Of a stretch of 45,179 bases of DNA, positions 33,075-42,501 are shown in pieces. The notes under the pieces were generated by a model. It did no database searches and was not told the DNA's origin. It saw only the letters and a program-made list of their open reading frames with translations. The stretch's first letter is position 1. The number at the start of each line of letters is the position of its first letter. A program made the position numbers and the translations under genes. Origin of the DNA: Pseudomonadota bacterium (lineage in GTDB: Bacteria > Pseudomonadota > Gammaproteobacteria > Burkholderiales > Gallionellaceae); the NCBI GenBank assembly GCA_021800795.1, contig JAJYYO010000029.1:1-45179 (forward strand), given 5' to 3'.

Positions 33075-34736
33075 TCAGCTCTGTTCTTTTGTCCATGAAT
33101 CTTTCAGCGTCACGGTGCGGTTGAACACCGGACGGCTCACCGGCTGATGATCGCGCCGGTCGGTGCAGAAGTAGCCCAGTCGTTCGAACTGGTAGTGCGT
33201 CTCGGGTGCCGCATCCTTGACCGATGCTTCCACCCAGCCCTGCACCACTTTTAACGATTCAGGATTGAGATAATTGCAAAAATCGATTTCCCTGTCCGCA
33301 TCGGGCTCTGCAACCGTGAACAGCCTGTCATACAGGCGTATCTCGGCAGGGATCGCGTGCTCACAAGACAAGTAATGGATCACGCCCTTGACCTTGCGCC
33401 CCTCCGGATTCTTGCCCAGCGTTGCATGATCGATGCTGCAAAGCAGTTCGATGACATTGCCCGAGGAGTCCTTGATGACTTCATCGCAGCGCATCACGTA
33501 GCTGTGGCGCAGCCGCACTTCGCCGCCCAGTGTCAGGCGCTTCCAGCCTGGCGGCGGCGCTTCTGCAAAATCGTCTGCTTCGATATAAAGCGATGCACTG
33601 ATGGGCACGATGCGCTTGCCGAATTCGGGATGATTGGGATGGAAGTCAGCCTCGCGCGATGTAGCACCCTCAAAATTGGTGAGCGTGACCTTCAGCGGAT
33701 TGATCACCGCCATCACGCGCGGCGCGCGCGCCTCCAGGTCTTCGCGGATCGCGCCTTCCATGATCGCCATGTCCACGCTGTTCTCGCTACGGGAGACGCC
33801 GATGCGTCTGGCGAATTCACGCAGTCCTGCCGCGGTATAGCCCCTGCGGCGCATGCCTTGTATGGTGGGCATGCGCGGGTCGTCCCAGCCGGAAACTTTC
33901 TGTTCATTCACCAGTTGCAGCAGCTTGCGCTTGCTGGTGATGGTGTAATGCAATTCGAGACGGGAAAACTCGTACTGGCGCGGATGACAAGCGATGGTGA
34001 TGTTGTCCAGCACCCAGTCGTAGAGCGGACGGTGATCCTCGAACTCCAGCGTACAGATGGAATGCGTGATGCCTTCGAGCGCATCGGAGATGCAATGCGT
34101 GTAGTCATACATCGGATAGATGCACCATGCATCCCCGGTGCGGATGTGATGAGCGCGGCGGATGCGGTAGATTGCAGGATCGCGCAGGTTGATATTAGGG
34201 GATGCCATATCGATCTTGGCGCGCAGCACGCGTGCGCCGTCCGCGAATTCTCCTGCCCGCATGCGTGCAAACAGATCGAGATTTTCGGCAACCGAACGGT
34301 CGCGGTACGGACTGTTTTTTCCCGGCTGGGTCAGCGTGCCGCGATATTCGCGCATTTCCTCGGCAGACAGATCCTCCACATAGGCCAGCCCTTTTTCGAT
34401 CAGTTCGACGGCAAAGCCATAGAGTTGCTCGAAATAATCCGAAGCCCAGCGCACCTCGCCATCCCACTGAAAACCCAGCCAGCGCACGTCATCCTGGATG
34501 GACTGTGCATACTCATTGCTTTCCTTCTCAGGATTGGTATCGTCGAAGCGCAGATTGCACTTGCCCCGATAATCCTCTGCCAGCCCGAAATTCAGGCAGA
34601 TGGATTTGGCGTGCCCGACATGCAGATAGCCGTTGGGCTCAGGCGGAAAACGCGTGACGATGATGCTGTGTTTTCCCGAGGCTAAATCCGCATCGATGAT
34701 GGTACGGATAAAGTTTGAAGTCGGCGTCGTGCTCAT
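33075..34736 (-). CDS. glnS: Glutaminyl-tRNA synthetase
   Basis: A 553-residue class I synthetase that charges tRNA-Gln. The HIGH motif is in [16 protein letters not shown] (residues about 31-46), followed by [10 protein letters not shown]. The KMSKS-like motif appears as [11 protein letters not shown]. The C-terminal beta-barrel anticodon domain contains [22 protein letters not shown]. Length and start match the family. The long open frame on the opposite strand is a shadow of this gene. Confidence 0.97.
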   Translation of the reverse strand: MSTTPTSNFIRTIIDADLASGKHSIIVTRFPPEPNGYLHVGHAKSICLNFGLAEDYRGKCNLRFDDTNPEKESNEYAQSIQDDVRWLGFQWDGEVRWASDYFEQLYGFAVELIEKGLAYVEDLSAEEMREYRGTLTQPGKNSPYRDRSVAENLDLFARMRAGEFADGARVLRAKIDMASPNINLRDPAIYRIRRAHHIRTGDAWCIYPMYDYTHCISDALEGITHSICTLEFEDHRPLYDWVLDNITIACHPRQYEFSRLELHYTITSKRKLLQLVNEQKVSGWDDPRMPTIQGMRRRGYTAAGLREFARRIGVSRSENSVDMAIMEGAIREDLEARAPRVMAVINPLKVTLTNFEGATSREADFHPNHPEFGKRIVPISASLYIEADDFAEAPPPGWKRLTLGGEVRLRHSYVMRCDEVIKDSSGNVIELLCSIDHATLGKNPEGRKVKGVIHYLSCEHAIPAEIRLYDRLFTVAEPDADREIDFCNYLNPESLKVVQGWVEASVKDAAPETHYQFERLGYFCTDRRDHQPVSRPVFNRTVTLKDSWTKEQS

Positions 34737-34791
34737 ACTGGGCTTTCTTGTATCTTGATTGAATTATTAATCCCAGATTGTCCATTAGCTC

Positions 34792-35018
34792 CGTCATTCC
34801 CGCGCAGGCGGGAATCCAGCAAAAAACAACCGGCGAATAACCAGCGGCTTGGCTAGCGTTGTTTGCTAGCTTAGCAGAATGGCTAGTTGTTTCATCAGCC
34901 GACAAAACGAGCCAATTATCGATTACGGCGAGTTTCGAGGTACGACCAAACCGCGATGTTGACCCGCTTTGCGTGCCATTATCAGATCAACTGGATTCCC
35001 GCCTGCGCGGGAATGACG
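34792..35018. repeat. Composite repeat with inverted arms and palindrome copy D
   Basis: A 28-bp arm at 34792-34819 is matched by its perfect inverse at 34991-35018. Between them, at 34831-34898, lies copy D of the dispersed palindrome in minus orientation (ACTAGCCATTCTGCTAAGC read on the minus strand, then GCCAAGCCGCTGGTTATTC). The region 34737-35196 holds no gene; the promoter of the TPR gene is presumably after 35018. Confidence 0.8.
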
Positions 35019-35196
35019 CGGCTTTGTCCTAATGGATCATCCAGGTTAATCGGATTTTACCCGAAAACAGGCGCGCCATCCCCGCCAGAATGTGGAATAT
35101 GCATTAACCATGTGAAAACACGCCGGTTATTTGGTAGAATCTGCGACTAGCTATATTTGCGCCTGACATGGCGCACCCACAGGATATGAATTACCG

Positions 35197-36270
35197 ATGA
35201 ATATATTGAATCGTATCAGCACAGCTCGTTGTCATCTTTCCGCCGCAATGCTGATCGGCGCCTTGTTGTTGAGCGCCGGTGCAGGCGCCGATGAACTGCA
35301 AGATGCCACCCAGTTGTTCAAGCAAGGCCAGCAAACTCAGGCATTGAACAAGGTAAACAATTACCTGGCCAACAAACCCAAAGACGCACAGGGGCGCTTT
35401 CTCAAAGGCCTGATTTTTACCGAACAGAACAAGACCGCAGAGGCCATCAAGATTTTTTCGGATTTGACCCAGGACTATCCTGAATTGCCTGAACCGTACA
35501 ACAACCTGGCCGTGCTCTATGCCAGCCAGGGGCAGTACGACAAAGCCAAATCCGCGCTGGAAATGGCGATACGCACGCATCCGAGCTATGCGACCGCACA
35601 TGAAAACCTGGGCGACATTTACGCAAAAATGGCCAGTCAGGCCTACGACCGCGCCTTGCAACTGGACAGCAGCAATACCACGACGCAGACCAAGCTGGCG
35701 ATGATACAGGATCTGTTCTCCGACAAGCCGTACAACAAAACCGGTGCGCAGCGCAGTCCTGCGACCCGCCCCGCTGTCGAAGCGGCCAGACCTGCCTTAC
35801 CGATGACGACCGCCAAAGCCGCTGCGCCGATGGCCGCACCGGCAGCGCCTCCTGTAACAACAACAGTCAAGGCCCCTGCCGTCACGACAGCCAAGGCCGT
35901 TGCCAAAGCCGAAGCCGAAGCGCCTTCGGCAGCAGATCAGGCTGTGCAGGACACCGTTGAAGGCTGGGCTGCCGCCTGGTCATCCAAAAACGTCAAGAAA
36001 TACCTGTCGTATTATGCAGCCGACTTCAAGACACCGGATGGCGAGAGTCGCGCGTCATGGGCGGCAACCCGCAAAGACCGCATCAGCAGGCCGAAGCACA
36101 TCGAAGTCAAGTTAAGCCGCCTGGCGGTGGACTTCACCGACAGCACCCATGCAACCGTCAGGTTTCACCAGAACTACCTCGCCAACAACTTCAAGGCGGC
36201 CGGCGGCAAAACCCTCCTGATGGTTAAATCCGGCAGCAGCTGGTTCATCCAGGAAGAACGTGCCAATTGA
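35197..36270 (+). CDS. Exported TPR protein with C-terminal NTF2-like domain
   Basis: A 357-residue protein. The signal peptide is about residues 1-32 (AAMLIGALLLSAGAGA). Tetratricopeptide repeats follow at about 35-165 (ATQLFKQGQQTQALNKVNN; PYNNLAVLYASQGQYDKAK). Then comes an Ala/Pro/Lys-rich linker (about 190-245) and a C-terminal SnoaL/NTF2-like domain (about 250-357) with VEGWAAAWSSKNVKKYLSYY and the end SSWFIQEE. It overlaps the L,D-transpeptidase gene by one base. Both proteins end with the same kind of domain, so they probably act together in the cell envelope. Confidence 0.8.
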   Translation: MNILNRISTARCHLSAAMLIGALLLSAGAGADELQDATQLFKQGQQTQALNKVNNYLANKPKDAQGRFLKGLIFTEQNKTAEAIKIFSDLTQDYPELPEPYNNLAVLYASQGQYDKAKSALEMAIRTHPSYATAHENLGDIYAKMASQAYDRALQLDSSNTTTQTKLAMIQDLFSDKPYNKTGAQRSPATRPAVEAARPALPMTTAKAAAPMAAPAAPPVTTTVKAPAVTTAKAVAKAEAEAPSAADQAVQDTVEGWAAAWSSKNVKKYLSYYAADFKTPDGESRASWAATRKDRISRPKHIEVKLSRLAVDFTDSTHATVRFHQNYLANNFKAAGGKTLLMVKSGSSWFIQEERAN

Positions 36271-37430
36271 TGCGCCTACTCGCACTCACGCTATGCAGCT
36301 TACTGATCGGCACGGCAAACGCCGCGCCCGACTCGCGCGCCACGGAAGAGCGGCTGGCTAAAAGCCTGCTGGACATCAAGAACAACCGGCTGGATATTGC
36401 GATGAACGAGGTGGACAGCCTGCTGCGCGTCAACCCGAACTACAAACTGGCGCAACTGGTCAGGGGCGATTTGCTGATGGCCAAGGCGGGAGCGATCTCC
36501 AGTTTCGGCAGCGCATCCCACGCATCGGGCGACAAGATTCAGGATCTGCGCGATGAAGCACGCGTGCGCCTCCAGCGCGCACAGGCACAGCCGCAAACCC
36601 GGCACGCCCCGCGCTACCTGTGGAAGCTGAACGAACAACAAAAGTATGCGCTGGTCGTGGATACCAGCCGTTCCACGCTGTACGTATACGAAAACGTCAA
36701 CGGCGAACCCCGCTATGTAGCAGATTTTTATGTCACGATCGGCAAGCTGGGCACCGAAAAAGTCTCTTCGGGCGACCAGCGCACCCCGATAGGCGTGTAT
36801 TTCATCAGGGCAAATCTCCCCAAAAAGCAGCTATCCGACATGTATGGCAGCGGCGCATTTCCGCTCAGCTATCCGAATGAGTGGGACAGAAAGAACGGCC
36901 GCACCGGCAGCGGTATCTGGCTGCACGGCACGCCCAGCGACACTTACAGCCGTCCGCCGCGCGCCAGTAACGGCTGCGTGGTGTTGGGCAACGACGATCT
37001 GAACAAGCTCGCACCCTATTTGCAGGTTGGCATCACGCCGGTCATCATCACCAACAAAATGGCCTGGGACAGCAAGGAGGATGATGCCGACCGCACCGCG
37101 TTGCTGCATGAAATCGAACTCTGGCGCCGCGATTGGGCGAGTCTGAACACCGATGCTTACCTGAAGCATTACGCGCACAATTTTTCCAGCGAAAATACCA
37201 ATTACGCTGCGTGGGCAAAACAAAAGCAGACTGTCAATGCCGGCAAGTCCTGGATCAAGGTCAATCTCGCCGATTTGAGCCTGTTCACTTATCCCGATCA
37301 GCCCGACATGGTGGTAGTCGATTTCGAGCAGGATTACAGCAGCAGCAACTTGTCCAATCGCATGAAAAAGCGCCAATACTGGGTCAAACTGAACAATCGC
37401 TGGCAAATCATTTATGAAGGCGGCGCATGA
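36270..37430 (+). CDS. L,D-transpeptidase (YkuD) with C-terminal NTF2-like domain
   Basis: A 386-residue periplasmic protein. The signal peptide is about 1-19 ([16 protein letters not shown]) and a TPR-like stretch follows (about 30-100). The YkuD domain (about 125-260) has GIWLHGTP and the catalytic SNGCVVL with Cys236. Such enzymes crosslink peptidoglycan or attach proteins to it. The C-terminal part (about 270-386, [18 protein letters not shown] ... [10 protein letters not shown]) resembles that of the preceding protein. The ATG at 36270 shares its first base with the preceding stop. Confidence 0.88.
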   Translation: MRLLALTLCSLLIGTANAAPDSRATEERLAKSLLDIKNNRLDIAMNEVDSLLRVNPNYKLAQLVRGDLLMAKAGAISSFGSASHASGDKIQDLRDEARVRLQRAQAQPQTRHAPRYLWKLNEQQKYALVVDTSRSTLYVYENVNGEPRYVADFYVTIGKLGTEKVSSGDQRTPIGVYFIRANLPKKQLSDMYGSGAFPLSYPNEWDRKNGRTGSGIWLHGTPSDTYSRPPRASNGCVVLGNDDLNKLAPYLQVGITPVIITNKMAWDSKEDDADRTALLHEIELWRRDWASLNTDAYLKHYAHNFSSENTNYAAWAKQKQTVNAGKSWIKVNLADLSLFTYPDQPDMVVVDFEQDYSSSNLSNRMKKRQYWVKLNNRWQIIYEGGA

Positions 37431-37996
37431 CAAAATTTTATACCTCGTTGCTCGCCGTGTTTTTATGCTTTGCGATGCAATCCTCCTATTCTTTAACTCA
37501 AGGCAAAAAAACCATGGTCAAACTGCACACCAATTTCGGCGACATCACCTTGCAACTGGATGCTGAAAAAGCCCCTGTCACGGTCAAAAATTTTCTGGAA
37601 TACGTAAATTCCGGCTTTTACGATAACACCACTTTCCATCGCGTCATCGACGGTTTCATGATTCAGGGCGGCGGCTTCGAGCCCGGCATGAAACAGAAGA
37701 AAACTCTGGCGCCGATTCAGAACGAGGCGGCCAACGGCCTGAAGAACGACAAATACACCATCGCGATGGCGCGCACCAGCGACCCTCAGTCGGCTACTGC
37801 GCAGTTCTTCATCAATGTGAAAGACAACAGCTTCCTGAATTACACTTCGCCCGACTCGCAGGGCTACGGCTATTGCGTCTTCGGCAAAGTCGTGGCAGGC
37901 ATGGATGTCGTGGATGCCATCAAAAAAGTCAAGACCGGCAGCCAGGATGTGCCGCGCGAAGACGTGATCATCACTAAAGCCGAAATAATTAAATAA
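37427..37996 (+). CDS. Cyclophilin-type peptidylprolyl isomerase
   Basis: A 189-residue cyclophilin that speeds proline cis-trans isomerisation. The core begins at [20 protein letters not shown] and includes the catalytic [13 protein letters not shown] and the QFFINVKDN segment. The first 29 residues ([20 protein letters not shown]) look like a signal peptide, so it should be periplasmic. An internal ATG at 37514 would give a cytosolic PpiB-like form. It overlaps the transpeptidase gene by 4 bp. Confidence 0.92.
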   Translation: MTKFYTSLLAVFLCFAMQSSYSLTQGKKTMVKLHTNFGDITLQLDAEKAPVTVKNFLEYVNSGFYDNTTFHRVIDGFMIQGGGFEPGMKQKKTLAPIQNEAANGLKNDKYTIAMARTSDPQSATAQFFINVKDNSFLNYTSPDSQGYGYCVFGKVVAGMDVVDAIKKVKTGSQDVPREDVIITKAEIIK

Positions 37997-37998
37997 GG

Positions 37999-38064
37999 AT
38001 TGAGGATTGAGGATTGAGAAAAAACCACCACACTGCTAGCCCCTCCATCCTCGATCCACAATCC
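37999..38064. repeat. Short tandem and inverted repeat before lpxH
   Basis: GGATTGA is repeated three times after the isomerase stop, and its inverse (ATCCTCGATCCACAATCC) lies just before the lpxH start. It fills the gap between the two genes. Confidence 0.6.
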
Positions 38065-38066
38065 TG

Positions 38067-38813
38067 ATGTCTCATACCTTATTTATCTCAGACCTGCACC
38101 TGAGTGCCGAGCATCCTCACACGATGGCGGCATTTGAGCGCTTCATCGCAGAAATCGCTCCGCAGGCCTGTCCTGAGCCCAGTCGAAGGACCGAAGCGCT
38201 TTATATCCTGGGCGACCTGTTCGAGTACTGGGCTGGCGACGATGATCTCGATGATCCGTTCCACCAGCGGGTAATCAGTGCACTGCGCAGTTTGACTTCA
38301 ACTCATGTCTATCTGATGCACGGCAACCGCGATCTGTTGATGGGGCAAACACTGGCACAGGCTTGCAATGCTGAGTTGCTGACCGATCCTGTCCTGATCG
38401 ATTTGTATGGTACACCGACACTGCTCTCCCACGGGGACACGCTGTGCACCGACGACGTCGAGTATCAGCATTTCCGGATACAAGTCCACTCTACTGATTT
38501 CAAAAAAGAATTTCTTGCAAAATCGCTGTCCGAACGCAAGGCATATATCGAGCAGTTACGCATGCGCAGCGAGCTTGAAAAACAGGATAAGAGCAGCGCC
38601 ATCATGGACGTGAACGACGATGCAGTCGCCATGCTGCTGCGCCGCCACCACTATCCCCGCCTGATACACGGACACACCCACAGGCCCAAACGCCATGAGC
38701 ATCTGGTGGACGGGCATCTTTGCGAACGCTGGGTACTGGGTGACTGGGACACGCAGGCCAATACACTGCGTGCCGATGCCGGCGGCATCAAATGGGAAAT
38801 ACTGCCGGACTGA
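38067..38813 (+). CDS. lpxH: UDP-2,3-diacylglucosamine diphosphatase LpxH
   Basis: A 248-residue calcineurin-type phosphoesterase of lipid A synthesis; it cleaves UDP-2,3-diacylglucosamine to lipid X. Metal-binding motifs are SDLHLS (residues 8-13), GDLFEYWAGDD, HGNRD, and HGHTHRP near the end. Residues 33-42 (QACPEPSRRT) are extra relative to the family and are read from a short palindromic repeat at 38163-38193. The insertion lies in a surface region before the LYILGDLFEYW motif. Confidence 0.93.
   Translation: MSHTLFISDLHLSAEHPHTMAAFERFIAEIAPQACPEPSRRTEALYILGDLFEYWAGDDDLDDPFHQRVISALRSLTSTHVYLMHGNRDLLMGQTLAQACNAELLTDPVLIDLYGTPTLLSHGDTLCTDDVEYQHFRIQVHSTDFKKEFLAKSLSERKAYIEQLRMRSELEKQDKSSAIMDVNDDAVAMLLRRHHYPRLIHGHTHRPKRHEHLVDGHLCERWVLGDWDTQANTLRADAGGIKWEILPD
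38163..38193 (+). repeat. PEPSRR-encoding repeat inside lpxH
   Basis: CCTGTCCTGAGCCCAGTCGA and the bases after it correspond to the common bacterial repeat of the type CCTGAGC...GTCGAAGG. In this frame it gives CPEPSRR, a peptide seen as an insert in many bacterial proteins. It keeps the lpxH frame open. Confidence 0.75.
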
Positions 38814-38984
38814 CCGAGCAACCCGTTTGCAATTCATATTGCCGCAACAAATCCGCAACAGTCAAGCAACATGCTCGTGTCATCCTTGGCACATGGGAAG
38901 TTATAATTCATATCACCGTATCTCCTTGCACTCCTTCGGTTTGGGTGAGCTCCCTGTCAGAAAAATAATATCGCAGGCCCGTGC
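38814..38984. other. Intergenic, no gene seen
   Basis: About 170 bases between the two phosphoesterase genes. No clear terminator, repeat or RNA was recognised; it may hold the promoter of the second gene. Confidence 0.4.
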
Positions 38985-39767
38985 ATGACCGCGCAACCGG
39001 TGCGCTCTATTTTCCTCTCGGATATTCATCTCGGCACCAAAGCCTGCCAGGCGGGCCCGCTGCTGGACTTCCTGAAAGCCTACACATCGGATAATCTGTT
39101 CCTGCTCGGCGATATTGTCGATCTGTGGGCGATGAGCCGCGGCGGGGTGCACTGGACACCCGACCAGAACACCTTCGTACAAAAAATACTGCGGCGTGCG
39201 CGTCACGGCGAGAAGGTGTTTTTTATTCCGGGCAATCATGACGAGGCGATGCGCGAATACGTCGGCAGCTCATTCGGCGATGTCATGGTGATGGCTGAAT
39301 ACATTCATACGGCCGGGGACGGGCGTCGCTATCTGCTGATACACGGTGACGAATTCGATCAGGTAACGCTGCATCACCGGTGGGTGGCCGTGCTGGGTGA
39401 TATGTCATACAACCTGCTGGTGCGTCTTAACATTTACCTGTCCTGGCTGCGCCGCACACTGAGACGCCCCGGTTACTGGTCGCTGGCAGGTTACGCCAAG
39501 CGCAAGATCAAGACAGCGCTGACCTTCATCTTCAACTTTGAAGATTCGGTCCTGCACCATGCCAGGGAACGCGGCCTGGACGGCGCAATTTGCGGCCATA
39601 TACACTGGGCGATGATCAAGCAGGTCGATGGCCTGACCTACATGAATTGCGGAGACTGGGTGGATAGCTGCACCGCCATCGTCGAACACCTGGACGGTCG
39701 CATGGAACTGATACACTGGAATTCAGTCCCCGGCACCGCATTATTAACCCAAGAAAATCCCCCATGA
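38985..39767 (+). CDS. LpxH-like metallophosphoesterase
   Basis: A 260-residue calcineurin-like phosphoesterase with SDIHLGTK (about 12-19), GDIVDLWAM, FIPGNHDE, LLIHGDEFD and CGHIHWA. It resembles the UDP-2,3-diacylglucosamine diphosphatase-like family often found next to glycosyltransferases, but differs from the true LpxH upstream. It probably acts on a glycolipid or nucleotide-linked substrate. It overlaps the glycosyltransferase gene by 4 bp. Confidence 0.85.
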   Translation: MTAQPVRSIFLSDIHLGTKACQAGPLLDFLKAYTSDNLFLLGDIVDLWAMSRGGVHWTPDQNTFVQKILRRARHGEKVFFIPGNHDEAMREYVGSSFGDVMVMAEYIHTAGDGRRYLLIHGDEFDQVTLHHRWVAVLGDMSYNLLVRLNIYLSWLRRTLRRPGYWSLAGYAKRKIKTALTFIFNFEDSVLHHARERGLDGAICGHIHWAMIKQVDGLTYMNCGDWVDSCTAIVEHLDGRMELIHWNSVPGTALLTQENPP

Positions 39768-40918
39768 AAATCCTGTTCATCTCAGATGTCTACTTTCCGC
39801 GCATCAATGGCGTGTCCACTTCCATAGAGACCTTTCGCCATGAACTGCGCGCACTGGGCCACACTGTTCACCTGATTGCACCGGATTACCAGTCCATCAC
39901 ATCGGATGAGTCGGATATTCTGCGCATTCCCGCAAAAGGCGTACCGCTGGACCCGGAAGACCGTTTCATGAGCTACAGCGGGGTGCTGCGGCATCTGGAA
40001 AAATTTCACAGTGAAAAATACGATCTCATCCATATACAGACGCCCTTCGTAGCTCATTATCTCGGCACCAAGCTATCCAAATTGTTGCGCATTCCTTGCG
40101 TGGAGACCTATCACACCTTCTTTGAAGAATACCTGTACCACTACATTCCGCTTGTTCCAAAAAACCTGATGCGCCTGATCGCCAAACGTTTTTCGCGCCA
40201 TCAGGGCAACAGCCTGGATGGCATGGTCGTGCCTTCTCACCCGATGCTGCATGTGCTCAAGGAATATGGCATCACCACGCCGACTGAAGTCATCCCGACC
40301 GGCATCGAACCCGACAGCTTCGTACCGGGCGATCGCGCAGCATTCCGTGAAAAACACGGCATTGCACAGGACAGACCGGTATTGCTTTTCCTGGGACGCG
40401 TCGCCTTCGAGAAAAACATCCGTTTTCTGCTGGAGGTTGTATCCCAGGTCAGGCTGGAAATTCCCGACCTATTGTTCGTTATCGCAGGAGAAGGCCCTGC
40501 CCTGAAGAGCCTGGAACATGAGGTGAAGACGATGAACCTGCTGGAGAGCGTCAAGTTCATCGGCTATCTGGATCGACATACCGAACTGAACAGCTGTTAC
40601 CGCGCGGCTGACATCTTCATCTTCGCCTCCCGCACCGAAACGCAGGGGCTGGTGCTGCTCGAAGCGATGGCTCAGGGCACGCCCGTGGTATCCACCGCAG
40701 AACTGGGGACGCGCGACGTGTTGCGCGAGGGTGACGGCGTGTGGATTGCCAGGGACGAACTTGCCGACTTTTCCGCCAAGGTCTTGAAAATGCTCAAGGA
40801 TAGTGAGGCGCGCAAGGCTCTCGGTGAGGCGGGTCGCAACTATGCGCATGGCTGGTCGGCAGGCCGTCAGGCTGCGCGCATGGTGGCGTTCTACCAGAGG
40901 ATTCTTGCATCATCCTGA
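39764..40918 (+). CDS. Glycosyltransferase family 4
   Basis: A 384-residue GT-B enzyme. The N-terminal half starts KILFISDVYFPRINGVSTS and contains the acceptor-side motif HIQTPFVAHYLG. The C-terminal half has IPTGIEPDSF, FLGRVAFEKNIRFLLE and the donor-binding E-x7-E motif near FASRTETQGLVLLEAMAQGTP. It transfers a sugar from a nucleotide donor, possibly to a membrane lipid. The overlap with the phosphoesterase gene suggests a shared pathway. Confidence 0.92.
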   Translation: MKILFISDVYFPRINGVSTSIETFRHELRALGHTVHLIAPDYQSITSDESDILRIPAKGVPLDPEDRFMSYSGVLRHLEKFHSEKYDLIHIQTPFVAHYLGTKLSKLLRIPCVETYHTFFEEYLYHYIPLVPKNLMRLIAKRFSRHQGNSLDGMVVPSHPMLHVLKEYGITTPTEVIPTGIEPDSFVPGDRAAFREKHGIAQDRPVLLFLGRVAFEKNIRFLLEVVSQVRLEIPDLLFVIAGEGPALKSLEHEVKTMNLLESVKFIGYLDRHTELNSCYRAADIFIFASRTETQGLVLLEAMAQGTPVVSTAELGTRDVLREGDGVWIARDELADFSAKVLKMLKDSEARKALGEAGRNYAHGWSAGRQAARMVAFYQRILASS

Positions 40919-40953
40919 TGCCGTTCGGGGTCAAAAACCGGCTGCGCTTCGCT

Positions 40954-41793
40954 TCACCTCAGACCCACCGCCTTGAGCTCGGAACGCAGCCTCAGGTAAT
41001 CAGGGCATACGCTTTCCACCACGCGCCAGAATGCCGCCGAGTGATTCATCTCGCGCAGGTGCGCCAGTTCATGCACCACCACGTAATCGATCAGGTACTG
41101 AGGCAGCTTGACGAGCTGCACATTCAGCCGCACCGCACCGCGCGAGGTACAGCTTCCCCAGCGGGTTTTCGCCGTTGTCAGGCTGACCGAGTCAGGCCGG
41201 ACATTCAGCAGGGGCGCATAATGCGCGGCTCTCGCAACAAACAGCGGCAGCGCCATCTTTCGATACCAGGCCAGCACCCTGCGCTCGACATGCACCTCGC
41301 TCCCCTCATCCGTCACCCGCAACTCGTCACCCACCTGCTGTAGCGGTTTTGCAAACGCGCCCACGCGCAGTATCAGAATCTCGCCCAGATACGGGATGAT
41401 TTCGCCATCCGTCCAGCTTGGCGCCGGCTGTTTGCGGGCGTGCCAGCCATCCAGCTTCTCGACCACCCAGCCCGCCCTGCCCTGCAACACCTCGTTCAGC
41501 CAGCCTTCAGACGCACGCAGCGGCATGCTCACGGTCAGCCCCTTGTCGTCGATGCGCAGCCCGATGCTGCGCCGCTTGCTGCTGCGCTTCAGAGTATAGG
41601 TGATGTGGCGTCCTTCGAGCAGCACCGCGCGCTGCTCGGCGGAAGGGTCGTTGCGAACCAACGGGGACCCACCGGACGTACCCCTTCGCTCAAAACAAGG
41701 AACGCATGGCGCGACTATGTTTTTAGGCGAAGACCCTCGCGATCTTGCGGGCACGGAGGAAGGTGCGGCCAGATTTTGCGGGCGTTTGAGCAT
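40954..41793 (-). CDS. YgjP-type zinc metallopeptidase (DUF45)
   Basis: About 279 residues of the YgjP/SprT-like family. The zinc motif HELAHLREMNH is near the C-terminus, preceded by KTRWGSCTSRGAVRLN. Family similarity begins only near residue 52 (LLEGRHITYTLKRSSKRR). The first about 50 residues are unusual (Pro/Ser-rich with CVPCFERRG) and may come from inserted repeat DNA or an upstream mis-start. ATG 41793 overlaps the plsC stop, so translation from there is plausible. Confidence 0.85.
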   Translation of the reverse strand: MLKRPQNLAAPSSVPARSRGSSPKNIVAPCVPCFERRGTSGGSPLVRNDPSAEQRAVLLEGRHITYTLKRSSKRRSIGLRIDDKGLTVSMPLRASEGWLNEVLQGRAGWVVEKLDGWHARKQPAPSWTDGEIIPYLGEILILRVGAFAKPLQQVGDELRVTDEGSEVHVERRVLAWYRKMALPLFVARAAHYAPLLNVRPDSVSLTTAKTRWGSCTSRGAVRLNVQLVKLPQYLIDYVVVHELAHLREMNHSAAFWRVVESVCPDYLRLRSELKAVGLR

Positions 41794-42500
41794 CAATGTT
41801 CCAGTTGCCCGATCTCATTCTCTATCCACGCTTCTGCGCGCGCGTTGATCTCGTCGGCTTTGAGTCCCTCTGTCGCGATAGGCGCGCCGATGCTCATGGT
41901 GACCAGACCCGGACGTTTGATAAAAGAGTTGCGCCCCCACAGACGCCCGGCGTTATGCGCCACCGGCAGCACCGGCACACCACTGCTTGCCGCCAGCAAT
42001 GCGCCGCCGATTTTGTATTTTCCGCGCTCGCCATACGGGATGCGCGTACCCTCGGGGAAAATCACCACAAAGAAACCTTTCGCCAGCCTGTCCTTCCCCT
42101 GTTTCAACAACTGCTTCACTGCCCCCTTGCCGTTGCTGCGGTCAATGGCAATCGGGCTGGTCATCGCCAGCCCCCAGCCAAAGAATGGCAGCCATAACAG
42201 TTCGCGTTTCAGCACCCAGACTTGCGGCGGAAAAATGACCTGCAATGCCAGCGTCTCCCATGCAGACTGATGCTTGCACAGCACGACGCAGGGCTGTTTC
42301 GGGATATTCCCGATGCCGATCACCCGGTGGCGGATGCCGCATACCGCCTTCAGCAACCAGACCATGGTGCGCGCATAACTGGAAATCAGGCGGTAACGCG
42401 TCAGCGGCGGGAAGGGATAGGTCAGGATCGCCAGCGTGGAAAATATCGGCGTGAGCACCAGTTGCAGCAAAAGAAAAATCAGTGAACGCAGGGCAAGCAT
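41793..42500 (-). CDS. plsC: 1-acylglycerol-3-phosphate O-acyltransferase
   Basis: A 235-residue PlsC-type acyltransferase that makes phosphatidic acid from lysophosphatidic acid in the inner membrane. The N-terminus is hydrophobic (LALRSLIFLLLQLVLTPIF). The usual HX4D motif appears as HQSAWE, with Glu in place of Asp, as is common in a subgroup of these proteins. The second motif is FPEGTR. ATG 42500 is chosen because the longer frame overlaps gmhB. It forms a tight operon with gmhB and the YgjP-type gene. Confidence 0.92.
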   Translation of the reverse strand: MLALRSLIFLLLQLVLTPIFSTLAILTYPFPPLTRYRLISSYARTMVWLLKAVCGIRHRVIGIGNIPKQPCVVLCKHQSAWETLALQVIFPPQVWVLKRELLWLPFFGWGLAMTSPIAIDRSNGKGAVKQLLKQGKDRLAKGFFVVIFPEGTRIPYGERGKYKIGGALLAASSGVPVLPVAHNAGRLWGRNSFIKRPGLVTMSIGAPIATEGLKADEINARAEAWIENEIGQLEH

Positions 42501-42501
42501 C

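Noticed and set aside
33357..34685. Long open frame opposite glnS (442 codons)
   Set aside because: It lies entirely antisense to the well conserved glnS gene and resembles no family; it is a codon-bias shadow.
41440..42270. Plus-strand open frame across the YgjP-type and plsC genes
   Set aside because: Runs antisense across two conserved genes and shows no protein-like pattern.
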